Position numbers and translations under genes: made by a program. From Caryophanales bacterium UBA1624 (GTDB lineage Bacteria; Bacillota_I; Bacilli_A; RFN20; CAG-826), in the NCBI GenBank assembly GCA_002321395.1, contig DCMK01000072.1, positions 1-5,330 of the forward strand: DNA of 5,330 nt. Direction: 5' to 3'. Below are positions 1 through 5,330 of this stretch, piece after piece. Each line of letters starts with the position of its first letter. Within the stretch, counting starts at the first letter, position 1. Under the pieces are notes generated by a model, which saw nothing but the letters and a program-made list of their open reading frames with translations, ran no database searches and was not told the DNA's origin.

Positions 1-1
1 C

Positions 2-1390
2 GTCAATCCGACCTCGAAAACTCCCGGCGTTAAGGAATACTGGATTTGCTGCGATGACTTCAACCATAAAGTCGAGTTCTCCGCTCCAAGCACGGGGATT
101 ATCACCGATCACACTCATAGCGAGGGCTTCGCGGTAGAGGAGACCGATGAACGCTACATCCCCCCTTATACGTTCCCTGAGGTTTTCTCGACCCCTTACG
201 CTTACGACACCCACGTCACCATCGAAAACGGGAAAGTGATTTCCAATAGCTCCGCCATTCGCATTAAGGCCAGCGTTTTGACCGAAATCTATGAAGCGGG
301 CTATACCCACATGAAGTTCCACAGCAAAGGGACTGGCGAGGACGCCCCCCAGGTTCTCTCCACGGCGGACAACTGGCAGCTTTATTACAAGAGATACGCC
401 AACGATAACGACAACCGCTACTGGCTGAAAACCTTCAAAGAAAATGGAATGGGGATGAAAGTTGAGGCCCTCCAGGCAGACGGCAGCTCTTCTGCGGGCG
501 GTTTGGAGTTGTCCGATTTCAGCCTTTTCAAATCCGCCGTTACGGAAAGCTGGGGCGGTGGATCCATGACGGGTTGGGATACTTGCGCTGAAAGCAACCG
601 CTACATCGCCTATGAAAACGGCGAGCTCGTCATGGATAATGCGGGCGCCGGGGAATATAAGCAACTGGGCGAAATCCCCTCCTCCCTCATGGGCCAAGAC
701 AAGCTGAGCGAGGTTCGCGCCTTTTCCGTCAAGCCGCTTGCTTCCGGCTATGTCAGTGGTTCAGGATCTAAAGAAAACACCCGCGTTTGTTTAAGCTACA
801 ACAATGCGGCTTATGGATATTATTTTAAAAACAAAGAGGGCGGAGAATCGGTTTCTTCGGACGGCTTCATCTCTCCATCGGGCCAGGAGGGGTCCTTACC
901 CTTTGGCCTGCATAAAGATCGCTATGACGCCGGCGCGCTTAGCCTTGGCCTTGATTATCCCGGCGCTCTTGCGATTCGCGTCAATTACGATGTGAATGTC
1001 GCTTTTAAAGATCAGGGCGTTACTTCCTACGCCATCACCCCCCTTCCTAATGACGCGGACACCCTTTGGACGAGAACCGCCCTTACTGGGCTCGCTTTCA
1101 CGGAAAACGTGAGCAACCAAATGAACATCACATTCCCCAATTCGGTCGATCACAAAGGGGTCAACATGAACATCATTGCCAGCGTTGAACCCGCTAGTGA
1201 CGTTCTAATCAGGAACAATGCAGTGAATACCAATCTTGCTTTCCCAATATTCGCCAAACAAGGCGAAAATTACGTCTTCGAAGCTAGGAAACTCATGTTC
1301 AAAGAGAAAGAGGGCATGTCCTTCGTTTGGAGGACCAATGCCGGAGCCACCAACGGCACCATCACCTTCGAATACAGCTGGATCGATTAA
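2..1390 (+). CDS. Large secreted/surface-type protein, C-terminal part (5' partial)
   Basis: The reading frame is open from the first bases of the window to a TAA at 1388-1390, with 462 visible residues, so the real start lies upstream; a GTG at 236 is merely an internal codon. Near the visible start, residues 9-17 read GVKEYWICC. This resembles the repeated 'G-x-KEY-[WY]-x-C' units seen in large surface proteins of gut Firmicutes. The rest is rich in Gly, Ser, Asn and aromatic residues, with alternating hydrophobic patterns that suggest beta-sandwich structure, and has no membrane segment. The C-terminus (FEYSWID) has no LPXTG sorting signal or hydrophobic tail, so any anchor must be N-terminal, for example a lipobox outside the window. 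No catalytic motif was recognised. A role as a secreted glycan-binding or surface protein is inference. A hairpin terminator follows immediately, so this is the last gene of its transcript. Confidence 0.85.
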   Translation, partial: VNPTSKTPGVKEYWICCDDFNHKVEFSAPSTGIITDHTHSEGFAVEETDERYIPPYTFPEVFSTPYAYDTHVTIENGKVISNSSAIRIKASVLTEIYEAGYTHMKFHSKGTGEDAPQVLSTADNWQLYYKRYANDNDNRYWLKTFKENGMGMKVEALQADGSSSAGGLELSDFSLFKSAVTESWGGGSMTGWDTCAESNRYIAYENGELVMDNAGAGEYKQLGEIPSSLMGQDKLSEVRAFSVKPLASGYVSGSGSKENTRVCLSYNNAAYGYYFKNKEGGESVSSDGFISPSGQEGSLPFGLHKDRYDAGALSLGLDYPGALAIRVNYDVNVAFKDQGVTSYAITPLPNDADTLWTRTALTGLAFTENVSNQMNITFPNSVDHKGVNMNIIASVEPASDVLIRNNAVNTNLAFPIFAKQGENYVFEARKLMFKEKEGMSFVWRTNAGATNGTITFEYSWID

Positions 1391-1398
1391 ATCCGCGA

Positions 1399-1428
1399 GA
1401 AAGCCTTTCCGACAACGGGAAGGCTTTT
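1399..1428 (+). terminator. Intrinsic terminator after the surface-protein gene
   Basis: An 11-bp stem pairs 1400-1410 (AAAGCCTTTCC) with 1417-1427 (GGGAAGGCTTT), with one G-T wobble and a 6-nt loop GACAAC; a further wobble pair can form at 1399/1428. The 3' arm runs into TTTT followed by CGATT, so the U-tract is short. It begins nine bases after the TAA at 1390. It separates the upstream gene from the ABC operon that starts at 1470, although a weak U-tract could allow some readthrough. Confidence 0.8.
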
Positions 1429-1469
1429 CGATTGCGCGACAAAACCTCTAGATGGGATAAGATATCGTT

Positions 1470-2192
1470 ATGAGTCGAATTACCTTGCAGAATCTCAGCG
1501 CTTCCTTCTTCGAGAAAAAGGAAGAAACCCCCGTCTTCTCTTCTTTGAACGCCGTTTTCGAAGAGGGGTCCGTGAATGCGGTATTGGGAAAGTCTGGATG
1601 CGGGAAAACCACTTTGCTCCGCTGCTTGCTTGGAAAGTTCCCATACGAAGGAACGGTGCTTTTCGACGGCATCGATGTGGCGAAAATCCCATTGGAGAAA
1701 AGGAACATCGCTTACGTCAGCCAAGAGTACGGCCTCTATCCCCATTTTACGGTTTTTGAGAACATCGCCTTTCCCCTTAAGCTGATGGGCGCTCCGAGAA
1801 AGGAAATCGAGGAACGGGTTGGGGCCGTCAGCGCTTCCCTTGGGCTTGATCCCTGCCTGTCCAGGAAACCCCGTTATCTTTCTGGCGGCCAGCAACAAAG
1901 GGTCGCCATCGCTAGGGCTCTTGTCAAGGAGCCGGATATCCTTCTTTTCGATGAGCCCTTATCGAACTTGGATCCAGGGAAGCGGAGCGAGATCCTCGCT
2001 CTTCTAAAAAAGATTTTCTCCGCCTCTCATCCAACGGTCGTCTACGTGACCCACCATTTCTATGAAGCCGTGAACTTGGCCGATCGTATTTTCGTGTTGG
2101 ACAATGGGAAACTCTCTTTCGAAGGATCCCCAAAAGAGGCCTTGGATACGATGGACCCAATCGTCCGTGAGATGAAGGAAGCGCCGTTATGA
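1470..2192 (+). CDS. ABC transporter ATP-binding protein, MalK/PotA-like, without C-terminal regulatory domain
   Basis: This is a cytoplasmic ATPase subunit that couples ATP hydrolysis to membrane partners. All nucleotide-binding motifs are present: Walker A GKSGCGKTT (residues 40-48), Q-loop Gln85 in YVSQEYGLYP, signature LSGGQQQRVAIARAL (137-151), Walker B ILLFDEP with catalytic Glu162, D-loop SNLD (165-168) and switch His195 in VTHH. An aromatic near residues 13-14 can serve as the A-loop. The sequence style, LYPHFTVFENIAFPLKL, is that of the sugar/polyamine/iron importer group (MalK, PotA). Those proteins usually have about 350 residues with an OB-like C-terminal domain; this one stops at 240, so that domain is absent. 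The usual THDQ after the switch His reads THHF. The start is fixed by an in-frame TAA at 1458-1460; no strong Shine-Dalgarno precedes it. It is the first gene of a four-gene operon and overlaps the next gene by ATGA. No permease with an EAA loop is encoded with it, so its substrate is unknown. Confidence 0.96.
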   Translation: MSRITLQNLSASFFEKKEETPVFSSLNAVFEEGSVNAVLGKSGCGKTTLLRCLLGKFPYEGTVLFDGIDVAKIPLEKRNIAYVSQEYGLYPHFTVFENIAFPLKLMGAPRKEIEERVGAVSASLGLDPCLSRKPRYLSGGQQQRVAIARALVKEPDILLFDEPLSNLDPGKRSEILALLKKIFSASHPTVVYVTHHFYEAVNLADRIFVLDNGKLSFEGSPKEALDTMDPIVREMKEAPL

Positions 2193-2650
2193 GGAATGAT
2201 GTTTCCTTGATTCTGCGGCGGAAAAAATCGCGAATCCCTTTTTTTCTTGGCCTTGGGATCCTTTCCGCTTTGCTGGGCGTTGCCTCGTTCGCCCTGTTTT
2301 GCCTTTATTATCCATGGATGGGGGGCTCGCTATTTTATGGGCTTGGAATTCCTTTGACGATTTTGCTTTTTTGGGCATCGTTTGCCCTTCTCCGGCGTGG
2401 CTTCATCGCTTCTTATCTCTGCAAATTCTTCATGGCGAAAAAGAAAAACGAAGTTTCGTGCTCGGCCTCTATCCTCTCTTCTTTTCCTTTCACCGCGGAC
2501 GCTCATTTCGAGTCCGTCAAAGTGAGGCTCTCGAATGGCTCCTACGCCATGTGGGCCTCTCCTTTTGGGGAGCTCCCATTCCAAGAAGGGGTTGTTTATT
2601 CTCTTCGCCTGGGGGATGGCTGGATTCTTGGTTGGGAGGTGGAGAAATGA
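2189..2650 (+). CDS. Two-TM membrane protein with cytoplasmic C-terminal domain, unknown function
   Basis: I do not recognise the family. The 153-residue product starts with a short basic segment (RRKKSR, 10-15), followed by two hydrophobic segments at about 16-41 and 47-68. Then come basic residues (RR, 69-70; KKK, 84-86) and a soluble tail of about 65 residues. The positive-inside rule puts both ends in the cytoplasm. The tail has alternating patterns suggestive of a small beta domain (VKVRLSNGSYAMWASP, then VYSLRLGDGWILGWEVE). The start is supported by AAGGAAG at 2175-2181, seven bases before the ATG, and by the ATGA overlap with the ATPase gene. It overlaps the next gene the same way. Its position between the ATPase and the extracytoplasmic protein suggests a subunit or accessory of the same complex, by inference. 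It lacks the size, TM number and EAA motif of a normal ABC permease. Confidence 0.85.
   Translation: MRNDVSLILRRKKSRIPFFLGLGILSALLGVASFALFCLYYPWMGGSLFYGLGIPLTILLFWASFALLRRGFIASYLCKFFMAKKKNEVSCSASILSSFPFTADAHFESVKVRLSNGSYAMWASPFGELPFQEGVVYSLRLGDGWILGWEVEK
2634..2642 (+). promoter_or_regulatory. Ribosome binding site deciding the start at 2647
   Basis: GGGAGGTGG contains GGAGG at 2635-2639, seven bases before ATG 2647. It lies inside the end of the preceding gene. It shows that the 185-aa protein starts at 2647; the open frame reaching back to 2299 is only a shadow of the upstream gene. Confidence 0.8.
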
Positions 2651-3204
2651 AATCTTGCTTGTCTTCCTTGAAAAAAACCTGGGGATTTTATTTGGGGATT
2701 GGCGCCTGCGTGCTCTTTTCCTTTGGCGTTGCGGGGACTTATTTAGGCAAGACGAAGGAAGAGGAGAAAATCGATATTTTCCTCGTCGCGGATCGGCTTG
2801 ATTACGATTCTTGGAATCAAAAGCTCGCCGCGTGCAAACCTGCTTATTTGAAGGAGCTCAACTATCGCTTCCTCCCTTCTTCCGAGCAACAATTCCCCTC
2901 CGTGCTTGGAACCTATGGGGCCGTTGAAGCGGATTTGTTCTTTTTCCCTTCTTTCATATTAGAGACGGTCAACTGCGCGTCTTTGATGCTGCCGTTTTCT
3001 GAGGAGCAAGGAAAGAATGCCTTTGGGGCGGATGCTTCTTTCTATTCCGAAGGGGGAGCGACCTATGGGGTAAAAATATCCCCCCAAGGATTCTCGGGAG
3101 AAGGAGATTTCTATGCGTGCTTCCGCTCCACTTCCCTCCATCTTGGGGGATTGCAAGGATCCGAGCGGAATGGCGATATTGAAGTGGTGAGAGCGTTTTT
3201 ATGA
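2647..3204 (+). CDS. Membrane-anchored extracytoplasmic protein, resembling a truncated solute-binding-protein lobe
   Basis: The product has 185 residues. A short N-terminus with KK at 9-10 precedes one hydrophobic segment (about 12-33), then an acidic/basic linker (KTKEEEK, 35-41), so the rest is predicted outside the membrane. From residue 42 the pattern is that of the first lobe of a type I sugar-binding protein: a beta strand IDIFLVA, a helix holding W56 and K59, a second strand NYRFLPSS (72-79), and then AVEADLFFFPSFIL (92-105), like the 'ADxxxxP' turn of binding proteins. Those proteins have about 400 residues, so at most one lobe could be present. A motif IGAC (18-21) weakly resembles a lipobox, but the hydrophobic run continues past the Cys, so a membrane anchor is more likely. 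The family resemblance is judged by eye. The start is set by the strong ribosome binding site and ATGA overlap; the end overlaps the next gene by ATGA. Confidence 0.85.
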   Translation: MKSCLSSLKKTWGFYLGIGACVLFSFGVAGTYLGKTKEEEKIDIFLVADRLDYDSWNQKLAACKPAYLKELNYRFLPSSEQQFPSVLGTYGAVEADLFFFPSFILETVNCASLMLPFSEEQGKNAFGADASFYSEGGATYGVKISPQGFSGEGDFYACFRSTSLHLGGLQGSERNGDIEVVRAFL

Positions 3205-4031
3205 AAAAAGCATTTTGGAAGAAAAAAACGAAGACTTCGGACTTCGAAGAAAGCGATTTGCCTTCGACCCGTCCGGCCTTGTTTTGGGATGTGGTGAAAA
3301 ACGAGTTCCGAAAGCTGTTCGGGGTTTCGCTTTTGCTCCTTGCATTCGCCTTGCCTTTCCTCGCCGCACGGTTCTTCTGCGATTTCTATCGGTACGCTTT
3401 GGTGAGCCAAGGCGCGGAGAACGTTTCTTGGCCCTCCTTTTTGTTTCTGATCCTCAATCCGATCGCGACCGCTGTTTTCGGCGTTGGCTTAGGGGGCGCT
3501 TTCCGCATCGTCAAAAGGCTTTGCTATTTGGAACCCGTCTTCTTTTGGGAGGATTTCAAATTGGGCGTGAAGCAAAACGGGAAGCAGGCGGTTTTGATCA
3601 GCTTCCTGATTGGCCTTTGCTTCTCTGGGACCTATGCGATTCGCCTCATGAATCCCAACAACCTGCTTTTCGACATCCCCGTCGGGATTTTCGCTTTGCT
3701 TTTATATCCCTCTTTGTTTTTTGCTTTTCCCATTATTTCGATTTATACGACTCGGGTGGGGGAAACGATGAACTTGTCCGCCCGGCTTTATTTGAAAGCG
3801 TTTTTGAAGAACCTGATCCCCTTAATTGCTTTTTTGGCCCCCTTCTTCTTCGAGTTCATCCCCGATTTGATCCTCAAATACATCGCGATCCTTGCTTTTT
3901 TGTTTCTTATCTCGCCTTTCTATTTGCTGGCCTTTTTCCTTTACGAATCCTACTTGCTCGACCGTTACGTCAATAAAGAAAAATACCCAGGGCTGGTCGA
4001 CAAGGGCATCCACCGGAAGAAAAACAATTAA
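3201..4031 (+). CDS. DUF624/YesL-like polytopic membrane protein
   Basis: The 276-residue product has a charged cytoplasmic N-terminus of about 38 residues followed by about six hydrophobic segments (roughly 40-58, 78-101, 130-150, 156-184, 203-221, 226-248). Features match the YesL/DUF624 family: a segment ending LAFALPFLA, then FFWEDFKLGVKQNGKQAV (114-131), like the conserved 'xWxDFxxxFKxNxKQA' loop, and a tail of the form YLLDRYVNKEKYPGL, like 'FDKYINKxxYPE'. This family usually has about 200-220 residues and sits in sugar ABC-transporter and polysaccharide-use operons; its biochemical role is not established. No EAA loop typical of ABC permeases is visible. It is the last of four overlapping genes. 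Its ATG overlaps the previous TGA, with a modest GGTGAGAG at 3186-3193 as ribosome binding site. Its stop overlaps the stop of the convergent AraC gene. I infer that it belongs to a membrane complex with the neighbouring ATPase. Confidence 0.88.
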   Translation: MKKAFWKKKTKTSDFEESDLPSTRPALFWDVVKNEFRKLFGVSLLLLAFALPFLAARFFCDFYRYALVSQGAENVSWPSFLFLILNPIATAVFGVGLGGAFRIVKRLCYLEPVFFWEDFKLGVKQNGKQAVLISFLIGLCFSGTYAIRLMNPNNLLFDIPVGIFALLLYPSLFFAFPIISIYTTRVGETMNLSARLYLKAFLKNLIPLIAFLAPFFFEFIPDLILKYIAILAFLFLISPFYLLAFFLYESYLLDRYVNKEKYPGLVDKGIHRKKNN

Positions 4032-4834
4032 CGGGATTCGCCTTTTCTGCTTTTGGCCGGAGTGGTGTGGAACTCCTTCGCGTAGAGTTTGTGAAAGTGG
4101 GAAACGGATTCGATCCCGATTTCATTGACGATGGCTTCAATCGTCATGGGGGTGGACTTCAAAAGGTAATTTGCGTAGTCCATCCTTTTCTTGGTGATGT
4201 ATGTGACCAAATTCATGCCGAAGCAGGCTTTGAATTTTTGGCAGAAGTACTTGTCGTTGTAGCCGACCGTTTTGCGGATTCGTTCGTAGGCGTCCGGCTT
4301 GTTGAAGTTCTCCGCGATCGCCTCGATCGTGATCTGCTCAAACGGGCTCATCCGCACCTTCCTCGGGGCGTCGAAATAAAGGCAGGATAGCAAATACGTC
4401 ACCATGATCTTTTCCATGATCTTGCGTTTTTGAATGTCGGTGGTGGCCAAGAAGAGGGAGAGCCTTCCCTCTAGAAAAAGGATTTCCTGCAAATCGAGGT
4501 GGGCCCGAGCGAAGCCCTGTTTTTCGAGTGTTTTGAAGAAGGACGCTGAAATCGCCTCGGCGGCTTCTTGATAAAGATCGGGGCGGATTAGGTAGTCGCG
4601 ATGCTCGCTTTCCCCGCAGGAAATGAATTCGTGGACGGAGCCGGGGTAGAGGATGCGCATGTCGCCGATGCTCAGGTGCTCTTTCCCCCCATTGATGACG
4701 TGGTCGATTTGCCCTTGGGTCATCACGAAAACCTCAATGTACTCATGGCGGTGCGGGGAAACGTTGGACCCGTCGTTCACCAAGGTGTGGAAGGGGATGG
4801 GCATAGGAGAGTATACGCGGACTTCTTGGTTCAT
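4028..4834 (-). CDS. AraC/XylS-family transcriptional regulator with N-terminal cupin domain
   Basis: This is a 268-residue DNA-binding regulator. Residues about 24-85 form a cupin-type sensor: HRHEYIEVFVMTQGQ (28-42), then INGGKEHLSIGDMRILYPGSVHEF, a typical AraC_binding pattern with the HxH metal/ligand-like motif. Residues about 165-262 form the double helix-turn-helix: YNDKYFCQKFKACFGMNLVTYI in the first half, then MTIEAIVNEIGIESVSHFHKLYAKEF and TTPAKSR at the end, the family's 'G-x-x-S-x-S-x-F-x-K-x-F-x-x-x-x-x-x-TP-x-x-x-R' signature. Such cupin-containing members usually respond to sugars or oligosaccharides; the layout recalls ChbR, but the ligand cannot be read from sequence. The start is firm, because an in-frame stop lies only 12 bases upstream with no other start codon between. 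No Shine-Dalgarno precedes the ATG and the -10 box is very near, so the mRNA may be almost leaderless. Likely targets are the divergent lipoprotein gene and perhaps the convergent ABC operon. Confidence 0.95.
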   Translation of the reverse strand: MNQEVRVYSPMPIPFHTLVNDGSNVSPHRHEYIEVFVMTQGQIDHVINGGKEHLSIGDMRILYPGSVHEFISCGESEHRDYLIRPDLYQEAAEAISASFFKTLEKQGFARAHLDLQEILFLEGRLSLFLATTDIQKRKIMEKIMVTYLLSCLYFDAPRKVRMSPFEQITIEAIAENFNKPDAYERIRKTVGYNDKYFCQKFKACFGMNLVTYITKKRMDYANYLLKSTPMTIEAIVNEIGIESVSHFHKLYAKEFHTTPAKSRKGESR

Positions 4835-4845
4835 GTGTTGTTTTT

Positions 4846-4873
4846 ATTATAGGGTCGAAAAACAAACTAACAA
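4846..4873 (-). promoter_or_regulatory. Promoter of the AraC-family gene
   Basis: On the minus strand a perfect -10 box TATAAT occupies 4851-4846, and TTGTTA at 4873-4868 (4 of 6 matches to TTGACA) lies 16 bases upstream. Transcription would begin about seven bases after the -10 box, near 4839, leaving a leader of only about five bases before the ATG at 4834. A TTGACT at 4881-4876 is too far (24 bases) to be the -35 element. Confidence 0.7.
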
Positions 4874-4928
4874 GAAGTCAAAAACACCAAAAAATGAAAA
4901 TTGAGCACTTTTGATAAACCGAAGTCCC

Positions 4929-4957
4929 TTCGAAGTGAAAGCGCTTCGATAGATAAT
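4929..4957 (+). promoter_or_regulatory. Probable promoter of the lipoprotein gene
   Basis: GATAAT at 4952-4957 matches 5 of 6 bases of the -10 consensus. A poor -35, TTCGAA at 4929-4934 (3 of 6), lies 17 bases upstream. The weak -35 would suit activation by a regulator such as the divergent AraC protein. The cre-like site lies within the spacer. The leader would be about 45 bases. Confidence 0.45.
4936..4949. promoter_or_regulatory. CcpA cre-like / LacI-family operator
   Basis: TGAAAGCGCTTCGA differs at two positions from the symmetrical catabolite-responsive element TGAAAGCGCTTTCA of Bacilli. Its core AAGCGCTT (4939-4946) is a perfect palindrome centred on CG, as in operators of the LacI/GalR/CcpA family. 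It sits between the proposed -35 and -10 of the lipoprotein promoter, a position that would give repression. Binding by CcpA rather than another LacI-family protein is inference. A second inverted repeat, TCGAAG (4930-4935) with CTTCGA (4944-4949), overlaps it. Confidence 0.55.
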
Positions 4958-4994
4958 AACAAAAAGGGTTGGGGTCGCCTTCTTTTGACGGCCC

Positions 4995-5004
4995 AGAAAG
5001 GAAG
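4995..5004 (+). promoter_or_regulatory. Ribosome binding site of the lipoprotein gene
   Basis: AGAAAGGAAG ends five bases before ATG 5010. It fixes the start of the lipoprotein and contrasts with the missing Shine-Dalgarno of the divergent AraC gene. Confidence 0.8.
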
Positions 5005-5009
5005 CTCCA

Positions 5010-5330
5010 ATGAATAGCAAGAAAAAAGGACTGATTCTCCTGGCATCCGCCGCACTTCTTCTTTGCGGATGCTCTAACTCCCCCCTTGATAGCAGCGAAA
5101 TCGCCTCTTCTGCTTCGATTGACTCCTCTTTCCCCTCTTCCTCCCTCCCTGCGGCGAAGAAGCGTTATTCCCTTTCCGTTTCCGCGAATCAGGAAGGCGT
5201 TTCGGTTGTCGATTTGGAAGGGAACCCCCTTGCGGGCGAATACGAGGAGGACACCCAGGTGTCCTTTCGGATTCTTGGGGCGGAGCGCTTTGAGGTTCGC
5301 GTTGTTTTCAACGAATATACGCTGAAAAGC
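5010..5330 (+). CDS. Lipoprotein, N-terminal part (3' partial)
   Basis: The frame stays open to the end of the window, giving 107 residues. The first 21 form a type II signal peptide: KKK at 4-6, a hydrophobic core LILLASAALLL, and the lipobox L-C-G-C with the lipidated Cys at 21. A Ser-rich low-complexity linker follows (about 22-55, including SSEIASSASIDSSFPSSS), as is usual between a lipid anchor and a folded domain in Gram-positive surface lipoproteins. From about residue 58 (YSLSVSANQEGVSVVD) the sequence alternates hydrophobic and polar residues and includes GEYEEDTQVSF, like a beta-sandwich accessory domain. The function of the full protein is unknown; a glycan-binding or glycan-degrading lipoprotein would suit the AraC neighbour and cre-like site, by inference. 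A strong ribosome binding site supports the start. It is transcribed divergently from the AraC gene. Confidence 0.85.
   Translation, partial: MNSKKKGLILLASAALLLCGCSNSPLDSSEIASSASIDSSFPSSSLPAAKKRYSLSVSANQEGVSVVDLEGNPLAGEYEEDTQVSFRILGAERFEVRVVFNEYTLKS

Noticed and set aside
1432..1461. Possible promoter TTGCGC-N18-GATAAG before the ABC operon
   Set aside because: Both boxes match poorly and the spacing is long; too weak to annotate, although the terminator upstream implies that some promoter is needed here.
1362..1898. Minus-strand open frame of 178 codons opposite the ABC ATPase
   Set aside because: It crosses the terminator and runs antisense to unmistakable ATPase motifs; no family features seen.
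2299..2646. Upstream extension of the 185-aa protein's open frame, giving a 301-aa reading
   Set aside because: It lies wholly within the 2-TM protein gene; the strong ribosome binding site and ATGA overlap place the start at 2647.
3215..3976. Long open frame of 253 codons inside the DUF624-like gene
   Set aside because: Its product is Arg-rich with no sensible hydrophobic pattern, and the other frame encodes a clear membrane protein with overlaps on both sides.
4067..4390. Plus-strand open frame opposite the AraC DNA-binding domain
   Set aside because: It is an antisense shadow of a well-recognised helix-turn-helix region and has no ribosome binding site.
4878..4914. Inverted repeat TCAAAA / TTTTGA in the divergent region
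   Set aside because: Only six A/T-rich base pairs with a 25-base spacer; easily expected by chance in this AT-rich stretch.
1..5330. CRISPR arrays, tRNA or rRNA genes, insertion sequences, phage genes
   Set aside because: No spaced direct repeats, cloverleaf-like segments, transposase or integrase motifs were seen.

Overview
The window looks like bacterial chromosomal DNA from a low-GC-lineage Gram-positive (Bacilli/Firmicutes-like), probably gut- or rumen-associated, relative with fairly balanced base composition. This rests on the gene families: a YesL/DUF624-like membrane protein, an AraC regulator with a cupin domain, a Ser-rich lipoprotein, a large secreted-type protein and a CcpA-like operator. 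The placement is inference; there is no rRNA or marker gene. TGA is used as a real stop at three gene junctions and Trp is encoded by TGG, so the standard bacterial code applies, not the Mycoplasma code.

Layout. (1) Positions 2-1390 (+) hold the C-terminal 462 residues of a large, probably extracellular protein that starts upstream of the window. It ends just before a hairpin terminator at 1399-1428. (2) Positions 1470-4031 (+) hold a tight four-gene operon: a MalK/PotA-type ABC ATPase (240 aa), a two-TM protein with a cytoplasmic tail (153 aa), a membrane-anchored extracytoplasmic protein that looks like a fragment of a solute-binding-protein lobe (185 aa), and a DUF624/YesL-like polytopic protein (276 aa). 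All three internal junctions are ATGA overlaps, so translation is probably coupled and the products made in fixed proportion. (3) Positions 4028-4834 (-) hold an AraC/XylS regulator, convergent with the operon; the two stop codons overlap in one TTAA. (4) Positions 4835-5009 are a divergent regulatory region with a good sigma-A type promoter for the AraC gene, a CcpA/LacI-family-like operator and a probable promoter for the last gene. (5) Positions 5010-5330 (+) hold the N-terminal 107 residues of a lipoprotein that runs off the window.

How the parts may fit: the operon is bounded inside the window by a terminator upstream and a convergent gene downstream. It encodes an ABC ATPase but no canonical permease with an EAA loop. 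The ATPase may therefore work with the non-canonical membrane proteins encoded beside it, which is the most interesting point here, or it may energise a permease encoded elsewhere. The AraC regulator and the divergent lipoprotein share a control region with a catabolite-repression-like site, which fits carbohydrate sensing and uptake.
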